The notes under the pieces: model-generated
Seen by the model: only the letters and a program-made list of their open reading frames with translations
What the model was told of the DNA's origin: nothing
Databases searched by the model: none
Shown: piece by piece, positions 42,180-53,617 of the stretch
How positions within the stretch are numbered: the stretch's first letter is position 1
Layout of the letters: every line of letters starts with the position of its first letter
Source: Kitagawia praeruptora
Lineage: Eukaryota; Streptophyta; Magnoliopsida; Apiales; Apiaceae
NCBI GenBank assembly: GCA_037693485.1
Contig: CM075346.1
Location: 123,492,001 to 123,556,000 of the forward strand
DNA: 64,000 nt
Reading direction: 5' to 3'
Position numbers and translations under genes: made by a program

Positions 42180-43459
42180 TGATGTGTTAAATTATACCTA
42201 ACCGCAAGCGCACGGTATCAATTGTAGTAGATACTAGCAAATACGGGTCGAATCCTCAAGGAGACAGTTTCAGTTTCAATTCAATTGTTATCAATTGTTT
42301 CTAGTCACAAACGATTGTTGGAAAATTTTATTAACTACTAAAACAAATTTAACAAAGTTTTAAATCAATTAATTAAGGGATCTAGGGCAATTCAGGTTCA
42401 CCATGTTTACACCAAACAAATCACAAAAGTATAGCTTTTCAATGGGATTAAGTAATTAAAGCAATGGTTAATCTTTCTCAAGCATTAACACTCTCAGAAT
42501 ATCTAATGATGTTCTCACACTCACCTTCAATTCTGCTAATTGTATGTAAGCCTCTAGTAGTAAAATCTCTCGATCTATTACTCCTATTGCAATCAATTAA
42601 TCTGTGATATTGCGCAATTAAACAAATTAAGAATTATAACATATCAATCAGAATTACTCTTTACCCATCAATCTACTAATCAAATTAAGCCCAAATCATG
42701 GTGCAAACATGGCTCCCCTTAGTACCCTAGAATTAAACTACTCACTCATGGTAAAATAAAAACTAATAATAATAATAATGAAAGAAGCCATAATAAACAT
42801 GTAATAATAAACAAGATGAGATAAAGAGTACCTTAAACCTTTGAATAACGAAGAACAATGAAGATCCAAATTAAACTAAGTGCTTACAAAAGAAGAGATG
42901 AAGAGAGAAAAACGAAAACCCTAGCTTATGTAAAAATACGTCTGTCTATGTCTATCTATCTTTTCACGTTTTTTCTTCCTTTTATAATAAAAACTCCTTA
43001 ATAAAATCTGATATCTATCTCCTAATAAAAGTATTTTTAATATCCTAATCAATTTACAAAAAGATATCCATAATTGAATAGGATTTTCTTGTAAAATTCG
43101 TCACTAATTTTGCTCCTCTGTTTCTGGGCTCTTCCAGTTGTATTTTGCTTACTGGACCACCTCTGAATTAAAGATAATTCCCTAAGCTTCGCGTGGACAG
43201 TAAGATCGTCAAATTCTGACTTCTGGAACTCAAGATATGGCCCAAACAGTGCAGACAGCCCGTATAGCCCAATATTACGAATTTTCTCCTATTTTATCTC
43301 CAAAATAGCTCTTTTTGCTCCAAATCCTTCCAAGTTATGGATTCTTTATTTCCTACAATAAAACAATAAAATCTATTAAATAAAAATCCAAATCAATGCA
43401 AAACACAATAAATATGAGAATAAAATCATCTAAAATATATATAAAAATATACTCTATCA
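42180..43459 (-). repeat. Gypsy-2 5' LTR
   Basis: 1280 bp, full length, almost identical to the 3' LTR. Confidence 0.92.
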
Positions 43460-43511
43460 ACCACACGCCTCATTGGTAAGGCTTCCATAATGAAAGCAAG
43501 TTAGATTAAAG

Positions 43512-43905
43512 CAGGGACGGAAGTATTAAAGGGCTTCCCTGGGCTTAAGCCCAGGATGAAATTCTAAAAAAGAAGTAACAAGTTATACATCATGTGATTT
43601 TACTTGGACCAACTATTATTTGATATATCCAGCCCACACAAAAACTATGTGATTATTATGTATTTGCTAAAAAATTTTATGCCATGCTGCTGATTATCTC
43701 TGTAAAAATAACAACAATCTTTAAAATTCTTAAGAGTAGTCCTGGTATGGAGGATGGGTTTCTAGGGAATATTATGGTTATCTATATAGAGGGACAATTG
43801 CTAATAAAATTAACAATGGTTAGAGAACGTATGAGTGATCAGGTGGTGAAAATTTGTAGTAAGTTGTCAAGCTCACCCCATTTCAAATTCCTAGTTCCGT
43901 CCCTG
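43512..43905 (+). mobile_element. hAT deletion derivative with transposase remnant
   Basis: 394 bp with terminal repeats CAGGGACGGAA / TTCCGTCCCTG and a perfect 8-bp target duplication GATTAAAG (43504-43511, 43906-43913), the hAT hallmark. Plus-strand sequence around 43753-43800 reads GFLGNIMVIYIEGQLL. It resembles the C-terminal end of TTF-type hAT transposases after the dimerisation domain, with the remainder deleted. It is a remnant only. Confidence 0.85.
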
Positions 43906-44177
43906 GATTAAAGACTTGCATTCAGAGACTAGGGATTTCCTTGTAAATCCTTGTAAAAGTCTGGTTCCATCAAATGCAGAGCACAGTAGCATGCATGTCA
44001 TTTTTATTCTGTTTCATCTAATGGAAGTTGTATGGGTATGTTAAATCTGCTAGACCAAACCATGTAAACATTGTGTGTTCTTGTTATTTATTTGAAAATT
44101 AGCATTTAAGTGAAAATTTCTAATTTCGCAAATATTGCACTAAAGATATTCACTCGCTGCAAGGGTGATTATAAAAT

Positions 44178-45685
44178 GGGTAAAATGGCTTAAACATCAC
44201 TGAACTCACCCTCAAGTTGCAACTGGGTCATTGTACTCAAAAAGTTCGCAATCGACTAACTACACTAAATAAAAGTTGCAATCAGGTCATTACACTGAAA
44301 TAAAATTGCACAACCGTTAACTCAGGTTTGACTTTAACGGATTCCGTTAACTCATCTTTGCTAAAACATCACTGAACTGCCCCGAAGTTGCAATTGGATA
44401 ACTGAACTCAAAAATAGTTGCATAAATGTCATTGCTATTAACAATTAATCAATTTTTTTTGTTTTTTCTAAATAAATCAGTTATTTTTTTTTATTTTTTT
44501 ACTAAATAAATCAATTAGTTTTTATTTACTAAATAAATCCGTTATTTTTTTGTTAAATAAATCCGTTAGTTTTTATTTACTAAATAAATCTGCTATTTTT
44601 TTTGCTAAATAAATCCGTTAGTTGTTATTTACTAAATAAATCCGTTATTTTTTTTTTTGCTAAATAAATCTGTTAGTTTTTATTTACTAAATAAATCCGT
44701 TATTTTTTTGCTAAATAAATCCGTTAGTTTTTATTTACTAAATAAATTCGTTATTTTTTATTTACTAAATAAATCCGTTATTTAACGGATTCCGTTATTT
44801 TTTTTTTTGCTAAATAAATCTGTTAGTTTTTATTTACTAAATAAATCCGTTATTTTTTTGCTAAATAAATCCGTTAGTTTTTATTTACTAAATAAATTCG
44901 TTATTTTTTATTTACTAAATAAATTCGTTATTTTTTATTTACTAAATAAATCCGTTATTTTTTTGCTAAATAAATCCGTTAGTTTTTATTTAATAAATAA
45001 ATCCGTTAGTTTTTATTTAATAAATAAATCCGTTAGTTGTTATTTACTAAATAAATCCGTTATTTTTTTTGCTAAATAAATTCATTAGTTTTTATTTACT
45101 AAATAAATCCGTTATTTTTTTGCTAAATAAATTCGTTATTTTTTATTTACTAAATAAATCCGTTATTTTTTTGCTAAATAAATCCGTTAGTTTTTATTTA
45201 ATAAATAAATCCGTTATTTTTTTTTTGGCATCCTTTTTTTGTAAAAATATGTACTTATTTTCAGAAAAAATATATAATTGCCCATTTTTGCACCATTTTC
45301 ATTTTAACTCTTAGGGGCTATTTGGAAAAGTTGTTTTTTAACCAAAATAAGGACTTATTTTTTACCAAATTTATAAACTTTACCAAATTATAGATTTTAT
45401 TAATTTTATAAATTTATAAATTATAGATTTTATGGAAAAAAAATTAAGTTCAGTTACCCAACTGCAACTTAAGGAGCAGTTCAGGTACCCAATTGCAAGT
45501 TTTTATCATATTAACCTGATTTTCGTTTATTCCGTTATGTATTTTAACGGCCCGTTATGTATTTTAACGGTAGTGACCTAAATGCAACTTTTTATCAGTT
45601 TAATGAGTTGACTGCAACCTTTTTGAGTTTAGTTACCCAACTGCAACTTAGGGGGCAGTTCAGTGATGTTTAAGCCATTTAACCC
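44178..45685. mobile_element. Mutator-like non-autonomous element with long inverted repeats
   Basis: The terminal inverted repeats extend over 70 bp (GGGTAAAATGGCTTAAACAT then CACTGAACT and AAGTTGCA, against the inverted right end). The flanks carry ATTATAAAAT on both sides (44168-44177, 45686-45695), a 9-10-bp duplication as in Mutator-like elements. A second partial copy of the end motif occurs inside each arm (about 44363 and 45448). There is no transposase. The middle is a minisatellite. Confidence 0.8.
44455..45220. repeat. AT-rich minisatellite inside the Mutator-like element
   Basis: Tandem copies of units built from TAAATAAATCCGTTA alternating with TTTTTTTGC and GTTTTTATTTAC spacers, about 24-27 bp each, often pairing to about 50 bp. 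Open frames translating as LLNKSVIF repeats are products of the array, not genes. Confidence 0.85.
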
Positions 45686-45695
45686 ATTATAAAAT

Positions 45696-46302
45696 AGAAA
45701 CTGACATACTGGAATATTTGGCTAATAGTCCTTCTGTATTTGATGGAACCAAGTTTTCTACAGTCACATGTGTTACTATATACTAGCCTATGATCCTTGC
45801 ACGATTATTTTTAATATTTTATTTTTTATATTTATTGTTTTTTGATAAAATTTATTTTATTTTAATATTATATTGATTAATTTTTTGTTTTTTAAGATAA
45901 TTCAAATGATTAAATATATTTTGATTGAACATTTTCAGTTAATTATATTTTATGTTACTGACTCATATTAAATTGATATAATGTATTGTCAAATTATTAT
46001 TCTTTTATTCAAAGTTTTTACATTAATATATCCTTACTCTAAAATTTCTTCTCGAAAGAATCAAATTACTGGCATCTCTAACTCATTTTTTAACCTCATT
46101 AAAAATCTTTGCATTTCTTGGTTAACTTAATCTTGTAGTCAAGTGCAACATAACTGTATACACTATTATATATAAACATACCATATTTAAACATATTTTC
46201 TCCTCTATAATAATATATATAATAAATTTTACCTAAATCCCATAAAAAATATTGATAATCGCATATATAATCTATCCAAACCCTATATACATAATCATGT
46301 CC
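45696..46302. other. Unassigned AT-rich sequence
   Basis: No ORF or element ends recognised with confidence. ACTAGCCTATGATCCTTGCA near 45784 resembles the Helitron 3' ends elsewhere in the window but lacks a clear hairpin. Confidence 0.4.
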
Positions 46303-46311
46303 ATATATAAT

Positions 46312-46980
46312 GAGTTAATTGCGTTTTGCACCCCAAAAACAATAATGTACCATAACTTTGGAAAAAATAGTTTGCTACCCATAACTTCAAATATGAAATC
46401 AGTATGCACCCCTCTCACCAATTTTCATTAAAGTTGACCATTATAGTTAAAATAAATGAGGGTATAATCGGAATTTCATCATAAATTTTAAATTTTATTA
46501 ATAACTGCTTTTTTTAATTACTTAAAAAATTATCAATAAATAATTTTACATTAAAGTTTATCTTAAGAAATTTATATTCAAAACAATTTTTCCTTTAATG
46601 TACACTAACATAATCATAACCTTAAAAAATTTGAAAAATTTTGTATGAAGCAAATTTCATATTTAAAAGTTTGAATATAAATAAATATTAAAACTATCGT
46701 TACAATTTAAGAAAAAGTATAACATCACTATTTAACAATTAATATTAGTAAATTATTAAAAATATTTTTTAAATATAATTAAAAATTCTAGTAAATATAA
46801 ATATTCTTCTAAATTTCCAATTTTACCCCTACCAATTTTGATGACAAGGCTGGAAAATAGATAAAGGGGTGCTTCCTGAAAATGTGGGTTTAAGTTATGG
46901 GGTGTAATTTGTTTTTCTCAAAGTTCGGGTACAATATTGTTTTTGGTTAATAGTTTGAGGGTGTAACATGCAATTAACTC
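46312..46980. mobile_element. Mutator-like MITE with long inverted repeats
   Basis: 669 bp beginning GAGTTAATTGCGTTTTGCAC and ending with the inverted form GCAATTAACTC. Similarity continues inward over 100 bp with gaps. It has a perfect 9-bp target duplication ATATATAAT (46303-46311, 46981-46989), typical of Mutator-like elements. No coding capacity. Confidence 0.85.
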
Positions 46981-46989
46981 ATATATAAT

Positions 46990-49000
46990 TAGCCATATTC
47001 TTGCATGAGAACCTTCACTACTAATATGAGATATGAAATCAAATCTTTTTCACACAATTTTTAATTACCTTTAATCTTAATTGTTCATTTTAATGAGTAC
47101 TTGTCATTTCCCACATATATCCTTCATCACTTACCCGTCTCTTCTTCCTTTCTAGTCCACGTTTTTCTTCCTCCATATCGGACAAAACTTCGACCACCAC
47201 GGTCAAATTTCGGCTGCTATCACCATCAATTTCCAGTCACCCGTTTCATTTTCCTATAATTACACTATCTAAACTTCTTTATAAATTTTTAATCTCTTTC
47301 TTGATACATACACATATGGGTTGATGTACATACAACTGTAAATATCTATTGGAAATCTTAATTCGATTGTGATGGTGACGCTATTAACTTTAATGAAGAA
47401 CAAATTCAGATCGGGCCAACTCTAACATGAATTTAGTAGTGATTTTGATAATTATTATTTAAAGCAAGTGATTTTGATATGATATTGGTGATATCAGAGG
47501 TGATGGCCGGATGTAGTGACAGGGAGGCCGTGACCGAATGTGGTTGTGTGGTGATTGTGTTGATTTACGTGATTATTGCTTAATTGTAATGATTTGATTT
47601 GATTATAGTGATTACTGGGTTGAATGTGGTGATTATATGTTGAGGATGTGAATATTAATTGATTAGTGAGTGTTATAAAATAAAAATTGGCTTAATTATG
47701 ATGGTACATTGACTAAAATATAAACGGTTAGGATTATATCACATAAGTGCATGATTCTAATTAATTAATCCCACCTGTAAACATATTCACAATATACTTA
47801 ATTCCCGATTCATATTCATATAATTATTTATTAAAATAAATATATAAAATACTTTGGTTGATGTGGGCCAAATTTTTAAAAATAATAATGATATTATGTA
47901 TAATTTAATTTTTTCGTCAAATTCGTTTAATAAATTCATGTATGAACACAGAATTTAAGATAGTATTTTAATAATATAGGTAAGTTATTATTTTAGACTT
48001 GGGTTAAATATAAAAAATTATGAAATTTTAAATCAAGATCTTAATACAATATTTTTTACATGTCACATGATCATTATATAATGTTATGCATTTATTGAAT
48101 AAATTTAAAATTTGAATTTTAATTTCATCTCCGTTGAATAGTTTTTTGAAATTATTATGTTAAATCAGTTTTAGTTCTATTTTTTGTCGACCAACTTATA
48201 TATTTGAATTATATTCAACTAATATTTATTAAATTTATTCTGTTATATGATATTAATAAGAATCCAATTTAGATTATTTGAGAATCATTATTCACATAAA
48301 TATTAAGATTTTTGAATATTATATTATTTAAAAAATATTCCTCTCATGTGAGTATCAAGATTTTTTAAAATTATTTTATTTGTATAATATGTCTTTAATA
48401 TTTATAAAATTTGCGGATAAATTTATATTTCAATTAGTTCAAGTATATAAATTACTTTACAAAATTTAGATTATTGATATATGTGGATTTATATTTCACC
48501 TAGATCAGTTAGGACATGATTTTTTTCCTTTATATTAATTATATTAATTAGAATAGACTTCTGCGCTGGTGTGGAGAGACAATCAAATATCCACCTTATC
48601 TATAATATGCTTAGCGAAACAGGTTATAATTCGTTGGTTGGTTTAACACCTTTCAAAAAGATTTGTTAAAACCATCCAAAAATGAAAAAATAAATTAAAA
48701 TGCATATAAATTGTTATTTTACTAAATAACAAATTTTTTTAATTACACTCCAATTAATATTTAATTACATACTCTTACAGTTACCCAAATTTTTTAGGCT
48801 CTTTCAATTACTTAGAAATCAAATATTTTTAAAATCAATTTAAATAATTTTAATATCATATATTTAGTAACAAATTTACAACAAATTATAAAACAACAAA
48901 AGTGAAAACTATGTAAAACTATATAATAAACAATAAAAATTTCACACAATTATAAATTAATATTTAATTCTATTTTAGACAAATAGTACATTAGGGATTA
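46990..49000. other. Unassigned AT-rich spacer
   Basis: About 2 kb with no recognisable gene. A less AT-rich patch (47100-47240) contains CT-rich sequence that could be an old leader or promoter. Nothing further can be supported. Confidence 0.4.
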
Positions 49001-49094
49001 TTATGGAATCATAATTGACCTCAAAGTACTTAAGCTTCTTCTCAACCTTGACGATAAATATATCAGAGGTCCAAATATCGACCTCAAAGAATTT

Positions 49095-49355
49095 ATGATA
49101 GCGTTAGCTGCATGCGGGTCGGTTGCTGGGATAATTTCGGTGTCTCTTTCGATTGTGAAAGTTATTGAAGTTCGAATCGGTCTGCTATCATGCGGGTGCA
49201 GAGAATCCACTGCTGCCGTGTTGTGTCTTGGCACACTTGTTGGTTTTGCTTTGCTTATTTATGTTGTGTCAGTGGCTATAGCTATTTATGCTTCTTTTAT
49301 AAGTGATAAAAAAGCCAAGGAAAATAAAAATAGGAACGAAAAGGGCGAGGTTTAA
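49095..49355 (+). CDS. Hypothetical small membrane protein (possible gene 3' fragment)
   Basis: 86 codons, with open sequence in the same frame extending upstream to about 48985 without an obvious better start. Two hydrophobic helices are predicted by eye: MIALAACGSVAGIISVSLSI and AAVLCLGTLVGFALLIYVVS, the latter followed by VAIAIYASFI. A charged tail DKKAKENKNRNEKGE follows. An AATAAA at about 49496 could be a polyadenylation signal. The upstream frame (VLKLLLNLDDKYIRGPNIDL) is amphipathic. I do not recognise the family. It may be the last exon of a decayed host gene or a chance ORF. Confidence 0.35.
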   Translation: MIALAACGSVAGIISVSLSIVKVIEVRIGLLSCGCRESTAAVLCLGTLVGFALLIYVVSVAIAIYASFISDKKAKENKNRNEKGEV

Positions 49356-50245
49356 TTTGGACGAAAACCACCAAAGGACTGAAGGTTTAGAATCAATGGT
49401 CTAGTGGACCAGATATAAGTATTCTACGAATTTAGAATCTAGTACGTGAAAGACTTGAGAATTCTGTGTATTGGGTTAACCAAGTTTAGTTAATGAAATA
49501 AAGCTGAAAGTTTCACCGTGTTCTTTGAGTTTTTCAGTAAAATTTATGAACTTTTACGCCCTGCTCCAGTTTTTTTTGGGTAAGAAGTACATAAAATGTA
49601 AGACGAAGTAATTAAAAAAGAGGTTATACCGGAATTCAAAAAATTATATATTGATTGAAACTAATTTTATTAATATGTTCCTGTATTGAAAGAAAAGCAT
49701 ATAAATTATTATCAACTTATAATTCAATCCTTAAATTTACAATAATTTAGGTAGTAAGAATATATTTATAATAATAAGTGTTTTTTGATTACCAACTATA
49801 TTATGTTCCTTTTCTTCCCATTTTCAGCTATGAAAATGTAAAATTTTTATTCCTTTCCATTTAATTATAATTGGTAGATTTGCTTTCCTTTTTACTAATT
49901 TTCATCACTTAATAAAAATCATGAGGTGTTAGAATATCTAATTAAACTTCAATCTTGCATGTCGAATGGAATACAGTAAACTTTCATATTTTGTATACTA
50001 ACAAACATACTCCTCTTCCTCTTAGGGTGGAACAGTAAAACAATAATTCTTACCTTGCATGGTGTCCTTGTTAAAACATGACCGAGTACCAACCAAACCA
50101 CAAGACGACAGAGGGAGTTGGGTTCATGCATTGGAACTTATTAAATGCTAAATGAGTGGGCAGATATAAGTAGATGCATACAATTGTTTGTAGAATTTAA
50201 GAATTGTAGTTGTAATGTAGTCCCGTAATGAGTTTGCATGACTTT
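49356..50245. other. Unassigned sequence
   Basis: Holds the possible 3' untranslated region of the ORF before it, then AT-rich DNA up to the Tat-like LTR. No element ends recognised. Confidence 0.4.
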
Positions 50246-50367
50246 TGTTGGGCCACAGACCCATCTAGTTAGTAAAACCCATTAAAGGTCCACTTAGAAG
50301 TTTTATAAATACTCTTGTAACATCCACTTGTGGGAGGAGGTGCATTCTAATATACACTACTTCAACA
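50246..50367 (+). repeat. Tat-like element left LTR
   Basis: 122 bp with a TATAAATACTC promoter-like motif (about 50305). Very short for a Gypsy LTR. It matches 62950-63071 with about 9 percent difference. Confidence 0.75.
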
Positions 50368-50512
50368 ATGACGCTAGAAGGAGGTACTATCTCCTCCTAA
50401 CAAAAAAAAAACCACCAAAACAAGCTGCTAACACTAAAATCATCCCAATACATCACCAGATCGAGTTGTAATATTCTGTAATCGACCTCAATTCTTCGTT
50501 TAAGTACGAAGA

Positions 50513-51752
50513 ATGGCCGATGAAATTCAAACAACGAGTAAAAAAGTAGATCTGAGCACTCAAAATATCATGAGTGTTAAACGAGCTGATAAGTCTAGGA
50601 TATCGATGGTTCCTCAAGCGTTGTTTGCTTCACCTCCACGGCCTAGTATGTCAGATTCATTGAATGGAAATCGTAAATCAAAGAAGGACTCTCATTGGTT
50701 AGTCCTCACTCCACAAGGGAGGCTCGTTTACATTTGGAGAAGAGAGAAGTAGATCGGAGCGACGAGTACTCTTATCGTCGACGATGAGCTTCGTAGGTTG
50801 GATTTAGAGAGGCAGATTTTGGCTGAGAAAGTGAAACGGAAGAAGGAAATAATCAGGATGCAAAAAGAACTCCAAGAGGCGTCTGAGGTTCATGTTTCTT
50901 CTGAATATCAAACTGAAAATCATGAGTCCTCATGGAGGATATCTATGCGAAGTAAGTATTCTAAGGCGGAGATGTCTTCTGATTCGTTTTCATCAAAGAA
51001 GCGTAAAACTAGAAGAGAAGGACATGAGTACGTCGATGATGACGATGAGGATTATGAGAAGGAAGACTCAAGCACGACTAGTTTGTCAGCAAAAGACATA
51101 TTGAGGTTCAAGGAGTTCATGAAGTCCCCACTCAGGGGAGACCGAAGTCTCTTCAGAGAGTCCATTAATCAAGAGTATTAAAAAGGCTAAGGTAAACAGG
51201 GATCTCAACGTGTCGCCAATGGATCAGTTCGATGGCTCCACGGACCCCTATGACTTCGTCCACCTCTTTAATGGAAGAATGTCTTTCTTTGTACACACCG
51301 AAGTGGCAAAGTGTCAGTACTTTCCGACGTGTTTAAAAGGCAAAGCTCTCATGTGGTTCAATAATTTACCACCAAGATCTATAAGGTCATAGACCAGCCT
51401 GAAAGAAAAGTTTAGATCAAGATTCCGTACTAACAAAAAAGGAAAGAAGCTAACATCATCGCTCGTGAATATTCGCCAATGATCAACTAAAAATCTCCGG
51501 GAATATTTAAATTGTTTTAGAACAGAAATGACCCAAATCCCAGGTTTGGTGGAAAATTTAGCAATGATGTATCTGGCAGCAGAAATTGATAGGTCCAGAC
51601 ATAACATAGCGCTCGAGGAGTACTTTGAAAAAGGACCTCAATCACTTCAAGCAGCTATAGAGCTATTTGAGCATAGATTGACTCTCCAAGAGGCTGTTGG
51701 AAACATACAGTCTTCTAGGTTCCCAAGAACAAGGATGAATAGGCTACTCGAA
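50513..51752 (+). pseudogene. Tat-like gag, broken
   Basis: Starts MADEIQTTSKKVDLS at 50513. In-frame TAG at 50750-50752, then a charged coiled segment (RRLDLERQILAEKVKRKKEI) and an acidic stretch. The reading frame shifts near 51170. The gag core then follows: SPMDQFDGSTDPYDFVHLFN, FPTCLKGKALMWFNNLPP, a TAG, then KFRSRFRTNKKGKKLTSSL, a TGA, and FRTEMTQIPGLVENLAMMYL. The DGTTDP-like, WFNxLPP-like and R-rich motifs are those of Retrotrans_gag in Tat-lineage elements. At least three stops and one frameshift make it non-functional. Confidence 0.75.
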
Positions 51753-51889
51753 TAAACCTCTCAATGGGAATACCGCCGAAGTGAAAAAGGTTCCCGAGGT
51801 GTGCGAAGAACACAAGCAAGATCGCCAATTCAACCAAAGATAGAGGATGCATGAGACCTCATATACATCAAGCAGGTCATCCACTTCAC

Positions 51890-52006
51890 AAGCCGTAGAG
51901 CATGGGTCATCCTCACAAGCCCTGAAGGGTTCATCATTAAGCAGGTCATAAAGTTCAAATTCTCCACAATTAACAATGAGTCGGAGTACGAGGGGCTTAT
52001 AGCAGG
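51890..52006 (+). pseudogene. Tat-like RNase H fragment, left part
   Basis: The plus strand reads WVILTSPEGFIIKQVIKFKF then NNESEYEGLIAG. This matches the RNase H-like domain of Tat elements, where SPEG and NNEAEYEALLAGL are standard. It continues after Gypsy-3 at 59523-59573 as LVLACHLEVSVKNLYP and a stop. The Gypsy-3 target copies are GCAGG and GTAGG. Confidence 0.75.
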
Positions 52007-53617
52007 TGTTATGCTAAACTCACGCAAGCGCACGTAGTCACAAGTAATATAATTAAAGTTCGTTCCACAGAGATCTTGGTTAAGTTTTACTCAGAAAATA
52101 CGTCTATGCAATAATGTATGGTTTTAATTCACTGCTAAGAAAAATAACAAATATGGTTTTGATTACCTAAACTAAGCTAAGATGCAAATTATAAAATTAA
52201 GAATTAACTAATTGACAAGAATTAAAATCGAATTACTTATATGAGAATAAACATGGAATCCTAGTTTCATTATCTACTTCGCTTAGAGTTGCAGCCTTCG
52301 ATTAAAACATGCGATGGTTTTGATACCTGATCGAATAACATGAAAAGAGTAAAAGTTATCTCTCGGTAAACTAGTACCAATCTACGCATACATCCACAAA
52401 AGAGATAGAAGATGAATAGGCACCTATTATGTTTAGACCCTATATCTCTATAGAATTTGAAAACATAAAGGTTTAAGCACAAGTTATCCACTTAGATCAC
52501 ATAGGGTAGCATAATATCTCTATTCATGCCACAAATCATGATGCTTAACATCAACCTATCCTATGCTAGCATGGCAAGTTCTAAATCTCAAGATCCACTC
52601 TTGTTTAGCAAAAGATTAACAAATTAGATGTTCGCGACGCACCTAAATACCATAAACACAACCATACAAGGATATCAAGAATTCACCACACATAAATCTC
52701 TAAGGCATGCAAACTACTAAGTTACATAGATAAATCCACTAGGATCCCACGACAACGATTAGTTCATAATTGAACCTTTCGTCACCATGGGATTTGATGA
52801 AAGCATGGTAGTAAACAAGATAATAAAGATGAATAAATCAATAATGAGATAAAGTTTAGCGAAAAAATCCGGAAAAGTAACAAGCATCCAAAAGATACGC
52901 CTAACAAAGAAATACAAGAAAACTATTTCTAGATCTTCTTGTCGTCACAATCCTCGCCTTGGCTTCTCTCTCTCGTGCTCTGAACGAAATCAGTGTGTAG
53001 ATTCATCTTTTTGCTGTGCCCCAAGGTGTGTATTTATAGCCCCAAGTGCCTCCTTGACCAAGCAATTACCGTAATTGAAATAGGATAGAATTCCGGTAAT
53101 TTTCCATCTTTGATTGGATTAGAAGTGCAATTCCCATGTTTAAATTGAATTCCAGAACCTTCTAACCGACCAAAACAATTGCCATCTTGATTAGGAGAAG
53201 AAAACGGCAATTTTCCCATTTAAAATCAGATTCCAGGATGTTCTGCCGGCCTAGCGCGCACCCGCGCGCACCACTAGCTTGATCCTCGCGCGCCCGCGCG
53301 CATGTGAATGCTGAACTGTTTGAGCGTGCCCGCGCTGTCACTCTATACAATTTACGCGCGCCCGCGCCCGTAGTACTGCTCAGCAGAAATTCTCTTATCT
53401 TTTGCTGATTTTTCCCTTGCCTTCAAATGCAATTCCCATCACTTGCTCTCTTGACCTTTAAGACATTATATAAACACTGTAAATCTCTTACTTACACCTG
53501 GAATCACATCCTGCACAATTCTCACAAAAATAGATTAAAACACAACAAAACTTGAGATACAAAACACCAATTCAAGCTGAAATAGAATGATCCAAGTGGA
53601 TATAAATCCACTTATCA
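52007..53617 (-). repeat. Gypsy-3 3' LTR
   Basis: 1611 bp. It contains a GC-rich, palindromic block at about 53247-53372 with repeated GCGCGCCCGCGCG motifs in an otherwise AT-rich LTR. Confidence 0.93.

Larger units (their letters stand above)
36620..43459 (-). mobile_element. Gypsy-2: non-autonomous Athila/Tat-like Gypsy element
   Basis: Two LTRs of 1280 bp (36620-37899, 42180-43459) differ at about two positions by eye. They are flanked by target duplication ACCAC (36615-36619, 43460-43464). On the minus strand the LTR starts TGATAGAG and ends AACACATCA. The primer site TGGCGCCGCTGCCGGGGA (42173-42156) is the tRNA-Asp type used by Athila-like elements. The 4.3-kb interior holds one 555-codon chimeric ORF and a long non-coding spacer. 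No complete protease, RT or integrase is present. It is young despite being defective, so it was probably mobilised by another element. Confidence 0.93.

Noticed and set aside
44807..45314. Two ORFs with repeated LLNKSVIF units
   Set aside because: They are a reading of the AT-rich minisatellite with shifting unit lengths and have no start context or homology.
45783..45810. Another Helitron 3' end (CTAGCCTATGATCCTTGCACG)
   Set aside because: Resembles the other ends but has no perfect hairpin and no matching 5' end was found.
50231..50245. TTTGCATGAC on both outer sides of the Tat-like element as a target duplication
   Set aside because: Copies are at 50234-50243 and about 63118-63127, not adjacent to the LTR ends, and a 10-bp length does not fit LTR integration. 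Probably coincidence.
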